Positions 44,422-54,059 of a stretch of 64,000 nucleotides of DNA are shown in pieces. Under the pieces are notes generated by a model. The model worked only from the letters and a program-made list of their open reading frames with translations. It did not search any database and had not been told where the DNA came from. This DNA is from CBDFGS01 sp965247255 (lineage in GTDB: Bacteria; Chloroflexota; Dehalococcoidia; Lucifugimonadales; CAUZJF01). Position numbers and translations under genes: made by a program. The DNA lies in contig CBDFGS010000008.1 of NCBI GenBank assembly GCA_965247255.1, forward strand, positions 124,001 to 188,000. Reading direction: 5' to 3'. The stretch's first letter is position 1; each line of letters starts with the position of its first letter.

Positions 44422-45018
44422 GTGGTCGAAGAGTTATTTCCTCGTATTGGAAGGATGGTAAGAGTTGTTAGCGCAACACTTAGTTTCACTGATCCGATGG
44501 ATCAGGCTCGTGCAAATGGCGACTACGATGGTTTGAGCGCAACAGAATCTCTCTCGATGGGCGTCCTGGTAGCGATGAAAAGCCCACTACTTGACGATGC
44601 ATACAGAGAGGCAAAGCAGCGAATTGAGCATTCAGATGTTCTACCCGCGACCTTACCACAGGAGCCGTCATTTGTAGACTCAGGCTCGAGGTGGGGAATC
44701 CTCAGGCACGCTCAGAGCTCAGAATTCAGAGTCGGCATACCCCGGTCGGTATGGTATTGCGTCGGTAGCTTAGGGGTGTTGACTTACCTGCGCGAGTCTC
44801 TTAGTCTTGCTGTAGCCCGTTGCGCGGTCCTCGCGATACGCTCGAGTGGAGTCTCTCCTCTGAAGCACTACTCTGAGGGCCTCCAACGGGCCCCTTTGAT
44901 TCTCGAGACTCTACACCCCGTAAGTGAGGGGTTTTGTGTGAGCCCAACCATGATTACGATCTCCCTCAAGGTCGAACTATACCTTAAACACGACGAGGCA
45001 ATCCTGCTGGCCGCCTGA
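44422..45018 (+). CDS. Hypothetical protein of atypical composition
   Basis: A 198-residue frame from GTG 44422 (GCGAGG five bases upstream). It has mixed, soluble-looking segments: SFTDPMDQARANGDYDG, DDAYREAKQRIEHSDVL, YCVGSLGVLTYLRESL and ISLKVELYLKHDEAILLAA. The base composition is clearly less GC-rich than neighbours, suggesting foreign origin. I recognise no domain. A longer open frame back to 44287 overlaps the cupin leader and is less likely. Confidence 0.4.
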   Translation: MVEELFPRIGRMVRVVSATLSFTDPMDQARANGDYDGLSATESLSMGVLVAMKSPLLDDAYREAKQRIEHSDVLPATLPQEPSFVDSGSRWGILRHAQSSEFRVGIPRSVWYCVGSLGVLTYLRESLSLAVARCAVLAIRSSGVSPLKHYSEGLQRAPLILETLHPVSEGFCVSPTMITISLKVELYLKHDEAILLAA

Positions 45019-45347
45019 CTGCGGCGCCCGCTTTCCAGTTCTGGTCGTCCAGAAAGTGACAAGCTGGGCGCCACTCGCGGGCGCGGCACTCACTCGCCGT
45101 TGAGCCACCTACTGAACCAAAGCGCAACGGCGTTCGGAGCTGTCCCACAACCTGAAGCGGGTCGTGGATGTCTGGAAAGTAAGCGTCACTCGATCGTGAC
45201 TCTCAAGGTCTAAAAGTCTTCTTAAAGCGCCGACCAGACCAGGCTTGCCGGATGTGTCTCACCGTGCCCTCACAAACTTGCAACCAGCTTTGACAGGAAG
45301 TTAGACTGACATGGGCTCGAATTGAAGGGATTTGTCGAGGAGCTGCC
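45019..45347. other. Intergenic, nothing recognised
   Basis: 329 bases between the hypothetical gene and the DUF1800 gene. No gene, RNA or hairpin terminator is convincing. It presumably holds the promoter of the DUF1800/DUF1501 operon. Confidence 0.5.
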
Positions 45348-46745
45348 ATGTCGGAGAATAACCTCTCTCAGATCGCGTACTTGCTGAGGCGGGCGGGGTT
45401 TGGGGCCAGGAGGGAAGAGTTGGAGGCGTACGCCTCCAAGGGATACGATGCCGTGGTGGATGAGCTGCTCCATCCAGAGCGATTCCCTCAGGTCGAGGAC
45501 GACGTCTTCGAACGCTACTACGGCGGAGAAAATCTTGGTGACTACACGGCGCTGTGGTTCTATCGCATGATCAACACCAAGCGCCCGCTGGCCGAAAAGA
45601 TGGCCCTCTTCTGGCACCACCTGCTGGCCACCGGATTTGGCAAGGTAATGCACTACACGTCTTCGATCAACCAGATCGAGCTGTTCCGTCGTGTCGGTAT
45701 GACGGACCTCCGGACCGTCCTCCTAGAAGTGTCCAAAGACCCGGCGATGATCTACTGGCTGGACAACAACGAGAACCTGAAGGAAGAGCCCAACGAGAAC
45801 TATGGGCGTGAGCTCCTCGAGCTGTTCTCGATGGGCGCGGGAAACTACACCGAGGACGATCTCAAGATGGCAGCCCGCGCCTTCACCGGGTGGACCTTTA
45901 CTCAACCGATTCCGATATATCCCCAGGGGTGGTACCCCTCGAGCTTCGTATACCGAGAAGACGAACACGACGATAGCGTCAAGACCTTCCTTGGAGAGAC
46001 GGGACGCTTCAACGGCGAGGACATCGTAGATATCGTCGTAAAGCAACGGGCGACGGCGAGGTTCATCTCGAGACACCTCTACAACTTCTTCGTCGCCGAC
46101 GAGCCCCAGGTCCCGGCATGGCCGCTGGTACCTCCCAAGGACCCAGAGGCAATAGACGCGCTGGTCGAGGCGTTTATGGATTCAGGCGGCGACGTGCGCA
46201 CCATACTGGGCGTGCTGTTCAATTCGGAATTCTTCAAGGAACCCCGGTTCAGTAAAGTGAAGAGCCCCACCGAGTTGGTCACGGGCGTTCTCAAGCTGGT
46301 CGACACGTATCAGTCCCCCGAGCTTGGGATGACTAGCTACGCGGGCGCCACCGGTTTGATGGGTCAAGTGTTGGTGGACCCGCCTACAGTGGAAGGCTGG
46401 CACACAGGTGAAGAGTGGATAGACAGCGGCACCCTGACGGAGCGAGTCAACTTTGCCGTCGCTGAGGTAGGAGATATCACAAAGCCGGGGATCAGATCGA
46501 TTGTGGACCGGCTGAGTGCGGAAGCGTCCGCCTCAGGCGGGCTCTCGCCGGAGAGATTCACGGACCGGTGCCTGGATCTGGTGGGCCCACTGAGCGTCAG
46601 CGACAAGACCCGCAACACGCTGCTCAAGTATGCTGAATCGGGTGGCGACCTTGACTTCGAGGAGGAGGCGCGCGAAGAGAGCGTGTCTCGGATTGTTCGT
46701 ATGGTGCAGTTTGTCGTGTCTACAATCGAATACCAGTACGCGTAA
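45348..46745 (+). CDS. DUF1800-family protein
   Basis: A 465-residue DUF1800 protein. Typical motifs are LLRRAGFGARREEL, EKMALFWHHLLATGFGKV, LWFYRMINT, LDNNENLKEEPNENYGREL, LFSMGAGNYTEDD and AARAFTGWTF, then FNSEFFKEPRFSKVKSPTEL. No signal peptide is present. In many bacteria DUF1800 and DUF1501 genes form a two-gene operon with export signals; the biochemical role is not established. ATG 45348 is preceded by GAGGAGC. It lies 36 bases before the DUF1501 gene. Confidence 0.9.
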   Translation: MSENNLSQIAYLLRRAGFGARREELEAYASKGYDAVVDELLHPERFPQVEDDVFERYYGGENLGDYTALWFYRMINTKRPLAEKMALFWHHLLATGFGKVMHYTSSINQIELFRRVGMTDLRTVLLEVSKDPAMIYWLDNNENLKEEPNENYGRELLELFSMGAGNYTEDDLKMAARAFTGWTFTQPIPIYPQGWYPSSFVYREDEHDDSVKTFLGETGRFNGEDIVDIVVKQRATARFISRHLYNFFVADEPQVPAWPLVPPKDPEAIDALVEAFMDSGGDVRTILGVLFNSEFFKEPRFSKVKSPTELVTGVLKLVDTYQSPELGMTSYAGATGLMGQVLVDPPTVEGWHTGEEWIDSGTLTERVNFAVAEVGDITKPGIRSIVDRLSAEASASGGLSPERFTDRCLDLVGPLSVSDKTRNTLLKYAESGGDLDFEEEAREESVSRIVRMVQFVVSTIEYQYA

Positions 46746-46781
46746 CAGGTGATGTGCTAGTTAGTTAGGAGGTTTCGCAAG

Positions 46782-47936
46782 ATGGCAGGCGCTGGCAAGA
46801 ATGGCAACGGAAAAGCACCGGTCTTGGTTGTCGTTGAGATGTCAGGCGGCAACGACTTCATCAATACGCTAATCCCGTACACGAGTGCGGACTACTACGA
46901 TGCCCGCAAAATCGTGAATATCCCCGAGGACCAGGTCTTGCCTCTCAACGACGAGCTGGGCTTTCATCCAGACTTTAGCCCCGTCAAGGGGCTGTTCGAC
47001 GAAGGAAAGGTAGCCATAGTCCAAGGCGTCGGGCTGCCCAACTCCAGCCGGTCGCACTTCCGCGCCAGGGACGTAGAGCACACCTGCGACGCCGAGAAGC
47101 TGGGGACCGAGGGCTGGCTCGGCCGAGCGATTAGAGACCTGGACCCCAAGATGGAAAACGTGCTGACTGGAGTCAACTTCGGCAGGGGTATGCATCGGGC
47201 GATGATGGTCAGGGGCGTTCCGGTGACATCGGTGGGCGACCTGGACAACTACGGCCTCATGACCAGCATCTCGGACCCGGCACAGAGAGACGAAGCTCTG
47301 GAGATATTCAAGCAGTTGTATGCTCCGGCACTCGGTACAGGCGTCGTCACGGACTACTTTGAGCGAACCGGAACCGATGTGCTCGCCGGCGCGGACGTGC
47401 TAAAGCAGGTTCCTGCAATGTACTCCTCCGATGTTGAGTACGCTCACAACTCCATAGCGAAGGCATTGAGAGATGTCGCCCGAGTCCATACCGCAGGTCT
47501 GGGGAGTCGCATCTTCTACACGACTCACGGTGGCTACGACACCCATGCCAACGAGCTCAAGGGTCACTCTAGGCTGCTCGGTGAGCTGTCGGCGGCCATC
47601 GCCGACTTTCAGCAAGACCTGAGGGACCACGATGCTGCGGGAGAGGTAGTGATGCTGGTCATCACCGAGTTCGGACGTCGAATGAAGGACAACGGCAGCG
47701 GCACGGACCACGGCGCGGGCGGCGGGTATTTCCTCATCGGCGAAGGTGTCAATGGCGGCCTGTACGCAGAGTACCCTCCGCTTGATCCCAGCCAGTGGTC
47801 GCAAGGCGAGGACCTGCAACACACCTTCGACTTTCGCGGCGTCTACAGCGCGATCCTGGAGCAGTGGATGGGTCTGGACGCCACGCCCATCGTCGATGGC
47901 ACCTTTGAGCAGATTCACCCATTCAACAAGGATTAG
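46782..47936 (+). CDS. DUF1501-family protein
   Basis: A 384-residue member of DUF1501, a branch of the alkaline phosphatase/sulfatase fold. It shows VVVEMSGGNDFINTLIP, LNDELGFHPDF, SRSHFRARDVEHT, TTHGGYDTHANEL and VITEFGRRMKDNGSGTDHG. The Asp, His and Glu residues of the expected metal site are kept. Usually such proteins carry a Tat signal; none is visible here (it begins MAGAGKNGNGKAPV). ATG 46782 follows AGGAGG. It is the second gene of the DUF1800 operon, with the NHL gene 17 bases later probably third. Confidence 0.9.
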   Translation: MAGAGKNGNGKAPVLVVVEMSGGNDFINTLIPYTSADYYDARKIVNIPEDQVLPLNDELGFHPDFSPVKGLFDEGKVAIVQGVGLPNSSRSHFRARDVEHTCDAEKLGTEGWLGRAIRDLDPKMENVLTGVNFGRGMHRAMMVRGVPVTSVGDLDNYGLMTSISDPAQRDEALEIFKQLYAPALGTGVVTDYFERTGTDVLAGADVLKQVPAMYSSDVEYAHNSIAKALRDVARVHTAGLGSRIFYTTHGGYDTHANELKGHSRLLGELSAAIADFQQDLRDHDAAGEVVMLVITEFGRRMKDNGSGTDHGAGGGYFLIGEGVNGGLYAEYPPLDPSQWSQGEDLQHTFDFRGVYSAILEQWMGLDATPIVDGTFEQIHPFNKD

Positions 47937-47953
47937 CGATACAGAGGTGAGAT

Positions 47954-48970
47954 ATGGGTAGGCCATACGCACTGCTAAGGGCAGGGTTTCCGTACGTAAA
48001 GACCCTGGGCATGAGGCGGTGTACGGACTCTCCCGTGGACGTGGCGATTGGCGCAGAGGGACGCATCTACGTCCTGTTGCGGAATGGAGTCATCAGGATA
48101 TGGGCATTCGACGACTACGAGACTTTGCCTGAGCTCCAGGGAATCGGCGGGCCCGGAAGGGGCGACGGGCAGTTTCAGTGGCCGGTTGCAATAATCCCCG
48201 ATCGGTACGAGAACCTCTTTGTGGCCGACGAGGAACTCCACCGCATCTCGTCGTTCAGCAAGGATGGTGAGTTCCTCGGACAGTGGGGGGAGCACGGCGA
48301 TCAGGATGGCCGGCTCAACCGTCCAGCCGGGATCGCCTTTGATGCGGATGAGAATATCTACGTCGCGGACGCGATGAATCACCGGGTGCAGAAGTTCACA
48401 AAGGATGGAAAGTTCCTGATGAACTGGGGCCACTTGGGCGACGGCGAAGGGGAGTTCAACATGCCGTGGGGTATCACGGTGGACGAGTTGGGCGACGTGT
48501 ACGTGGTCGACTGGCGGAACGACAGGCTCCAGAAGTTCACCGCCGGCGGGGAGTTCATCTTCAAGATCGGCAGGTCCGGAAGTGGAGACGGCGAGTTCAA
48601 CAGGCCAACAGGCGTGGCCGTGGACAACGATGGTGACATCTACGTGGCGGATTGCGGGAACAACAAGGTCCAGCTCTTCAATGAAGAGGGCCGCTACGTG
48701 CAGAAGTTCTTGGGTGATGCGACTCTATCGAAGGTCGCGCGCTCATATATGTATGGGAACGCTCAACCCAACCGCTTCCGCGAGATGGCCAACCTGGACC
48801 CAGAGAAGTATTTCAGGACTCCGAGATCGGTTAGGGTAGACGACCAGGGCCGAATGTACGTGCCAGACTTCCAGGCTTACCGGGTACAGGTCTATCAAAA
48901 GGAGGCGATCCCGCTGGACGAGGCGCACATTGTACCTGAGCCCAGGTCTCCGTCTCTCAATACCGTCTAG
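47954..48970 (+). CDS. NHL-repeat protein, likely cytoplasmic or cell-associated
   Basis: A 338-residue six-bladed NHL propeller with regular units: GRGDGQFQWPVAIIP, NRPAGIAFDADENIYVADAM, GEFNMPWGITVDELGDVYVV and NRPTGVAVDNDGDIYVADCG. No signal peptide is seen. It begins 17 bases after the DUF1501 stop, with GAGGTG upstream, so it belongs to that operon. NHL propellers of this type often act as binding scaffolds; in this operon it may tie the DUF1800/DUF1501 pair together (inference). A truncated relative lies at 34998-35291. Confidence 0.85.
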   Translation: MGRPYALLRAGFPYVKTLGMRRCTDSPVDVAIGAEGRIYVLLRNGVIRIWAFDDYETLPELQGIGGPGRGDGQFQWPVAIIPDRYENLFVADEELHRISSFSKDGEFLGQWGEHGDQDGRLNRPAGIAFDADENIYVADAMNHRVQKFTKDGKFLMNWGHLGDGEGEFNMPWGITVDELGDVYVVDWRNDRLQKFTAGGEFIFKIGRSGSGDGEFNRPTGVAVDNDGDIYVADCGNNKVQLFNEEGRYVQKFLGDATLSKVARSYMYGNAQPNRFREMANLDPEKYFRTPRSVRVDDQGRMYVPDFQAYRVQVYQKEAIPLDEAHIVPEPRSPSLNTV

Positions 48971-49205
48971 ACGGCTTCGGAGGCGCGTTCCTGTTCACAC
49001 GGTATCTGCGATCTTGGGGCGGTCACAGGCCCCCTCACGATTTTGTGGACAGGCGAAAGTGTGGTCGGATATGGGGGCAGCGGTTCTGGATGCGTGAGAA
49101 ATCATAGCCTAGCCGTTGCGGGCCAGCCTCCCCCCAGCGGTCGCCCCGGGTTCGGGAGTTGCCGCGTCGAGTAGCCTTGAGAACGTGCTTACCTGAAGAA
49201 CCGAT

Positions 49206-49508
49206 TTGTATGTCGCCGACTGTCAGCTATGCCACGGAGACCGCGACGGCGAAGGCACGAAACTCGGGGCGCCGACGGATAACCAGGGCGGCCATACCCG
49301 GCACCATCCGGATGCTCATCTCATAGATAGGGAGAGCTCTTCGACTTTCATGCCGCCGTCCAAGGACAAGCTCAACGAGCAAGAGGTGGACGTTATCCTG
49401 TCCAACATAAGACCTGGGGACCCCCCAATCGCCAAGCCTAGGGCCAGAACCACGCCTAACAACAATCAGTTACCCCTGCCGGTTATTGGGTCGAAGTCCC
49501 AGGTGTAA
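49206..49508 (+). pseudogene. c-type cytochrome fragment
   Basis: One haem-binding motif CQLCH near the N-terminus (YVADCQLCHGDRDGEGT), then FMPPSKDKLNEQEVDVIL, which supplies the axial Met of a small class I cytochrome c. No signal peptide is present, and the gene starts only four residues before the haem motif with TTG and no binding site, so the 5' part is missing. The last residues run into the 3' end of the M24 gene on the opposite strand (43-base overlap). Confidence 0.6.
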
Positions 49509-50752
49509 AGCGACTCCCCGCCATCCCTTCGTATGACCACGACGTCTTCAGCCCAAAACCTCGCGCGGTCGCCACCGGGGTAGAGTAGATGTGTTGCCAC
49601 CACCATGCCCTCCTCGAGAGCCCAGTCCGGGTGGGGTTTGCCCTCCTCAACATGCTGCTCAAGGTCCGAGTGGCTCAGACCAAGCCCGTGGAAGAAGATG
49701 TACACCGATTCGGGCCTGACACCAAAGCCCTTGAAGACCCGTCTCGTCTTGGCCTGAAGCTCGCTCACCTTGGCCCCGGGCCGCATGGCCTGCTCCAGCT
49801 CCCTCACCGCCGCCTTAGTGGCCTTTGCTGCTTCGTACGTCCCGCCCTTCGGCTCGTCATCCACTATCCAGGTCTTGCCGCCGTCCCAGCAGTACATATT
49901 CCAAGTACCGTGACAGTCGAAGATGATGTTTGTGCCGGGCTCGATCACGTAGTCCTCCAGTCCGCTGTGTAGAGTGACATATGGGTCAGTCCCCCTGGGG
50001 TTCGCGAAGACGAGTCCGCGGGGGTCGTCGATGATGCCGCCGACGTCCACAGTAGCCTTGTAGTAAGCGTAGTTGAGCTCTTTCCAGGTCATGCCCTTGT
50101 CCCACGCCTTCACAGCCTTGTCGATGGACCTCTGGTTTATCTGGATAGCCTCCCGGATTAGCTGGACCTCTTCGGGCGTCTTCACCTGCCTGGCGAAGAC
50201 AACAGGGCCGTGGCCGTCCACCTCCCGTAGCCCCGAGAAGCCAAGCAGATCGGCCAGTCCCGGATAGTCGAACCCTACTGTTCCCTTGTCGAGGCCGAGA
50301 TCGCCTATAGCGCCCCTGAGAGCCTCAACTATGTTTGTCGAGTAACGCTCGCGGGCGCGCTTAACCCAGGGCGGATTCATGGCCGAGCGTGGAATGAAGC
50401 GGTCCACGTCCGACTGGCTCGGTGGCAGGTCCAGGCTGGTGATGACGCTGCGGAAAGGCCGGATGTCTTTCACCCAAGTCGGCTGGAGTAGGAAGAACGC
50501 CAGGAGGTGCTCGGCCACTACGATGACCGGATGGTCAGGCTCGTGCCGCGATATCACGACGGCGGCGTGGGGCGGCTCGTCCTGATGGTATGCGTTGGGG
50601 TGGAATCCGCTCAGGTAAAAGGCGTCGTACCTTGAGGTGGAGACGATGCCGTCCAGACCTCGGGCCTCCATCGTCTCCAGGAGCCGCCCGTAGTTGCAAA
50701 GGCGCTCGGGGACTACCCTCCGCTGGAACTCCGGCAGGGATCTGGTGGACAT
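49466..50752 (-). CDS. M24-family metallopeptidase-like protein (creatinase/prolidase fold)
   Basis: A 428-residue protein with the creatinase N-terminal domain (LLETMEARGLDGIVSTSRYD) and pita-bread C-terminal domain. Candidate metal ligands are Asp in IIFDCHG, Asp in CWDGGKTW, His in FFHGLGLSH and a final Glu in FWAEDVVVI. Where active members have a Glu after GMV (GMVxxxEP), this one has GMVVATHLLYPGG, so one ligand may be replaced by His. It may be a weakly active or repurposed peptidase. ATG 50752 has GGAGG 11 bases upstream. Confidence 0.82.
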   Translation of the reverse strand: MSTRSLPEFQRRVVPERLCNYGRLLETMEARGLDGIVSTSRYDAFYLSGFHPNAYHQDEPPHAAVVISRHEPDHPVIVVAEHLLAFFLLQPTWVKDIRPFRSVITSLDLPPSQSDVDRFIPRSAMNPPWVKRARERYSTNIVEALRGAIGDLGLDKGTVGFDYPGLADLLGFSGLREVDGHGPVVFARQVKTPEEVQLIREAIQINQRSIDKAVKAWDKGMTWKELNYAYYKATVDVGGIIDDPRGLVFANPRGTDPYVTLHSGLEDYVIEPGTNIIFDCHGTWNMYCWDGGKTWIVDDEPKGGTYEAAKATKAAVRELEQAMRPGAKVSELQAKTRRVFKGFGVRPESVYIFFHGLGLSHSDLEQHVEEGKPHPDWALEEGMVVATHLLYPGGDRARFWAEDVVVIRRDGGESLYTWDFDPITGRGN

Positions 50753-50814
50753 GGGGGTGGTTGCCTCCTTCTTGACCTCACTGCGACCGAGACAACTAGA
50801 ATCGGCGCTGAGGG

Positions 50815-51038
50815 GGAGTGGTCATCCTTTTGGTGAAGAACCCACGTCGGTGATGGTCGAGCCTGGTGCGACCGAGCAACTGGAAACGTTCCAGAAGGGC
50901 TGGGGATACGAACAGGGAATGTCCTTTGTGATCTACCGCGACCTGCCGGCCCGCTACGAAGCTGGCGAACGTGCCGGCCTGGTGGTAGAAGGGGGAGTCG
51001 TTCTCCGCGCTCGCCAAGGACTCACTACCGCCGACTGA
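50815..51038 (+). pseudogene. Possible C-terminal fragment of an M24-like gene
   Basis: A frame reading SGHPFGEEPTSVMVEPG, then GYEQGMSFVIYRDLPARY and AGLVVEGGVVLRARQGL. The last part resembles the RxEDxVLVTxxG ending of M24 peptidases. No start or upstream part is present, and it faces away from the M24 gene at 49466. The assignment is weak. Confidence 0.25.
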
Positions 51039-51130
51039 TGTCACGCTTTCACGTATAGAGAACCCCTTACGCTTTTGCCATCAATTGGGACGGTTGGCCG
51101 CGCGCCCGCCGCGGCGTGACGGGATCAGCC

Positions 51131-51967
51131 CTACTCGAGCCAGTGCCTGAACAGCGGCTTCGCCCTGTCGGGCAGCGCCTCGTAGGTCTCTCGCGGGGCC
51201 GTGGGACTGGCGAGGTCCTTGCCGTTGGTTTCGACGACGATTCCCTGCCGGTCGGGATGGCCCTCCCTCTGCACGTTGAGGTTGAGCCACCAAGGCGCGT
51301 ACCGGACGCTGATGGCCACCCGGGCCGTCGGACCGGGGTTTTCGGCCACGGAGTGCCACAGGCGGCTGTCGTAGAGTACGGTGTCGCCCGGGCCGCCGAC
51401 AACGGTCATCTCCGTCGGGTACGGCGCCTCGGCGTCAACGCCATTGTCGCCGGACGGGTTGTCGGGCGACCGGTGGCTTCCAGGCACGATGAGCGTGCCT
51501 CCGTTCTCCGTCGAGAACTCCGTCAGCATGAAGATCGACGACAGGTGCATCACAGCGTCCGGGTACGGTGCCGGCACATGTGACGCGACGGTCTGGTTGA
51601 AGGGCCAGTCCGAGTGCCACCAGCCCCTCTTGACGCCGGGGTTGTTGATGAGCGCCGTGACGGTGGAGATGCGGACGTGTTGACCGAGCATTGCCTCGGC
51701 AGGGCCTAGGATTCGCTCGCTCGCTAAGTACCGGGATATATCCGGAAGCAGCTTCACCAGGCCCATTGCGAAGCCGATCCCCTGCCCGCTGATCCGGTGC
51801 CCCTTGGCCCTGATCTCCTTCACTAAGGCCTCGCGCTCCTCGCTTGCCCTGGCTTCTTCCTCTACGACCATCTCTCGCACGGCCGCCACTTCGTCGACCA
51901 GTATCACACCCCGAATCACGCACCAGCCGTCCATGCGCACGCGTCGTACGATCTCATCGGTATTCAC
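51131..51967 (-). CDS. Phytanoyl-CoA dioxygenase (PhyH)-family 2-oxoglutarate oxygenase
   Basis: A 278-residue Fe(II)/2-oxoglutarate dioxygenase of the PhyH family. The iron site is His-x-Asp in GWWHSDWPF and the distal His in SRLWHSVAEN. The 2-oxoglutarate Arg lies in ARVAISVRY. GGTLIVPGSHRSPDN matches the conserved strand after the metal site. GTG 51967 is chosen because AACGAGG is six bases upstream and NTDEIVRRVRMDGWCVI is the usual N-terminus; ATG 51994 would add nine residues. SAR202-type genomes often have many such oxygenases. The hydroxylated substrate is unknown. Confidence 0.88.
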   Translation of the reverse strand: MNTDEIVRRVRMDGWCVIRGVILVDEVAAVREMVVEEEARASEEREALVKEIRAKGHRISGQGIGFAMGLVKLLPDISRYLASERILGPAEAMLGQHVRISTVTALINNPGVKRGWWHSDWPFNQTVASHVPAPYPDAVMHLSSIFMLTEFSTENGGTLIVPGSHRSPDNPSGDNGVDAEAPYPTEMTVVGGPGDTVLYDSRLWHSVAENPGPTARVAISVRYAPWWLNLNVQREGHPDRQGIVVETNGKDLASPTAPRETYEALPDRAKPLFRHWLE

Positions 51968-52325
51968 ATGACACCTCGTTGTAGTTGCAGACATGGCCGG
52001 CACGTCCTCGAGCCTCCTGCCACGCTGCGGCGATTTCCTCCAGGGCACGGCTCTTGAGCGAAGTCATGGCAACGTCTCCTCTCATTGCGGGCTTGCGATG
52101 CGCCATAATAGCACGAGGTCGAAACGGCGCAACACCTCTTGGCGTGCGGAAGCAGGGAGCGCATGGCCAATTCGAATTTAGTGTGACACTTCGACGCCAC
52201 GACCGACCACGCGGCTTGTTCAAGCGCGAGATTGCGGCAACGGCTCGATAGATCGAGGGTCACGGCTGCAAGGAGCTGTCGCGGCCCCGTTCGGTGAACG
52301 GATTGACACCAGGAGAGGGGAATCG
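51968..52325. other. Intergenic, nothing recognised
   Basis: The 358-base gap between divergent genes has no supported gene or RNA. Its right end carries AGGAGAGG just before the next start at 52326. Confidence 0.45.
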
Positions 52326-53200
52326 ATGAAGATACCCAGGTTGATCTACTACCACGATGCGCACCACTACCACGCCAAACGGCTCGAACCGCCCGTTAGC
52401 ATAAATAAGCTCCGGTGGCCAGTGGACGAGCTGTTGGGCACGGGGGGTAGACCTGCTGGTCCTCGGCCTCGGCTATGGGGACGTGTATTTCCACGAAAGC
52501 AAGGTCGGTCGCGTTGTGGGCCAAGCCAAGGAAGTCTGGGAGCAGTACATCGATTGGCGAATTATGCGAATGGTACAGGAAGCCAGGAAACTGGGCACCG
52601 ACCAGGTACGCGAAGTTATTAAGGGAGGTCGGGAGGCGGGGCTCACAGTGTTTCCCAGCTTGAAGCTGCAGGATGTCGCCGTGCCTGGACTACTGACAAC
52701 GGGTGGAGACCAGCGCTGTGGATGGCTTAAGCTCAAGCACGGCCTCGAAGTCTGCCTTCGGGAGCCGGACGAGCGTCGCGCTAATGCTGACGGTGACGTG
52801 GGATTCGGCCCCTTCAAGCCAGTCGAGTGGGCCTATGACTTTACCCTCGACATAGTGCGGGATGAGAAGCTTGCACTTATCAGAGAAATGCTGTCGGACT
52901 ACCAGGCGGATGGCATGGAGCTGGACTTCATGTTTGGCGGCCCCTTTTTTAGAAGGGCCGAGACGGAGCGGAACATCCCGCTGATGAACGGGTTCGTCGG
53001 CCAGATAAAGGAGATGGCCAAGCAGATTGGGAAGCAGCAAGGACGGGAGATTCTAATCTCGGCACGCGTCCGTCACACGCTTGAGGACAATCTGGACTAT
53101 GGCCTCGACGTGGAGACGTGGCTGAAGGAAGGCAGTATCGACTTAGTGGTGGGACAGGTCTCCCAGGAACTATTTGAGACTGGAATCGACGCCCGGTGGC
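52326..53200 (+). pseudogene. TIM-barrel glycoside-hydrolase-like gene, frameshifted and truncated
   Basis: A relative of the gene at 3674. The first part (ATG 52326) reads MKIPRLIYYHDAHHYHAKRL and WPVDELLGTG. A run of six G near 52442 shifts the frame, which continues as DLLVLGLGYGDVYFHESKV, TVFPSLKLQDV, YQADGMELDFMFGG and NLDYGLDVETWLKEGSIDLV. Homology ends near 53200 (ELFETGIDARWL), where it meets a minus-strand epimerase fragment end to end. The missing 3' third includes the C-terminal beta domain. The single shift in a homopolymer could be a sequencing error, but the truncation is real. Confidence 0.75.
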
Positions 53201-53436
53201 TTGGCGATACGTCGACCGCTGCCAGTCACCCCGGGACAGGCCGCCAGGTGGATCACTGCCTCCATGCCCCTGGTGGCCTTCATGACCGTGTCGAATTCCG
53301 CGATATCGCCTACCAGCGAGTCTTCCAGGCCGGGCATCGGTCGCCGGTCCATGCCCCGTAAAGAGTGCTTGTCCTTCAGACCAGCAGTAACCTTGGCCCC
53401 GATCTGACCGGCCGCGCCCGTAACTAGGATATTCAT
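53200..53436 (-). pseudogene. NAD-dependent epimerase/dehydratase, 5' fragment
   Basis: About 75 residues of an extended SDR: MNILVTGAAGQIGAKVTAGL (Rossmann glycine motif), LVGDIAEFDTVMKATRGMEA and VIHLAACPGVT. Intact enzymes have ~300 residues with a Tyr-x3-Lys site; here the gene ends where the glycosidase remnant begins. The breakpoint is between about 53190 and 53235. Confidence 0.75.
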
Positions 53437-54059
53437 CAGGAGAGTCTCCGTTCATTCGCGCCGTCGTCCGAACCGCACCATGATACATCAGCAGCGGAAG
53501 CCGGGGGGGGGGTGGACTTCCTAGAAACGGCGGGCCGTGCGGCCGATTCGTTCCTCAGAGTATGTAGTGGCAAGCACCACTGCGGTTGTCCACTATGCTG
53601 GGGAGGCCAGGCACGAGTGCCTATACGTCTATGCTGGTCACCGATATACCCGCTGCAAGCGCGTTCAAAACGTTTTGGACGGGCACCTGGAGGCGTGGGC
53701 GCCCCCCAGGTCTCCTCCCACACGTCGGGCAGCGTCTTTCGGGTTCTGCATTGTGCTTCATTGTTCTCGCGCAGATTTGAATTGAGGGTCTAGGTCACCG
53801 ACCGTCCGAAGCCGGCCATGGCCTGCTGCCGAGACAAGGGACGCCATGGCAGAAGGAACATCGCCTACCGGTGATGCCGCACAGCAGCGTTTCAAGTGCA
53901 CCCTGACGAAGCCGATGGCCCAATCGAAGGCTGGCCTCCAGGCTGTCGGCTACAGACACTGGATTACGAGGGGTTTCCTTGCTGAGATGAGTGCAGAACA
54001 GGACGGTTGCATGTTAGAATTCGCAGCTTGAGATGAACCGCTCAGCTTTGGAGGCACGT
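53437..54059. other. Intergenic region with a poly-G run, no gene supported
   Basis: 623 bases with an 11-G run near 53503-53513. Several frames are open but none has a recognisable domain or start site. It is probably decayed sequence next to the rearrangement at ~53200. Confidence 0.45.

Noticed and set aside
53503..53513. Poly-G run as a phase-variable tract
   Set aside because: It lies in non-coding decayed sequence, so a length change would switch no gene; the similar run near 59508 is also between genes.
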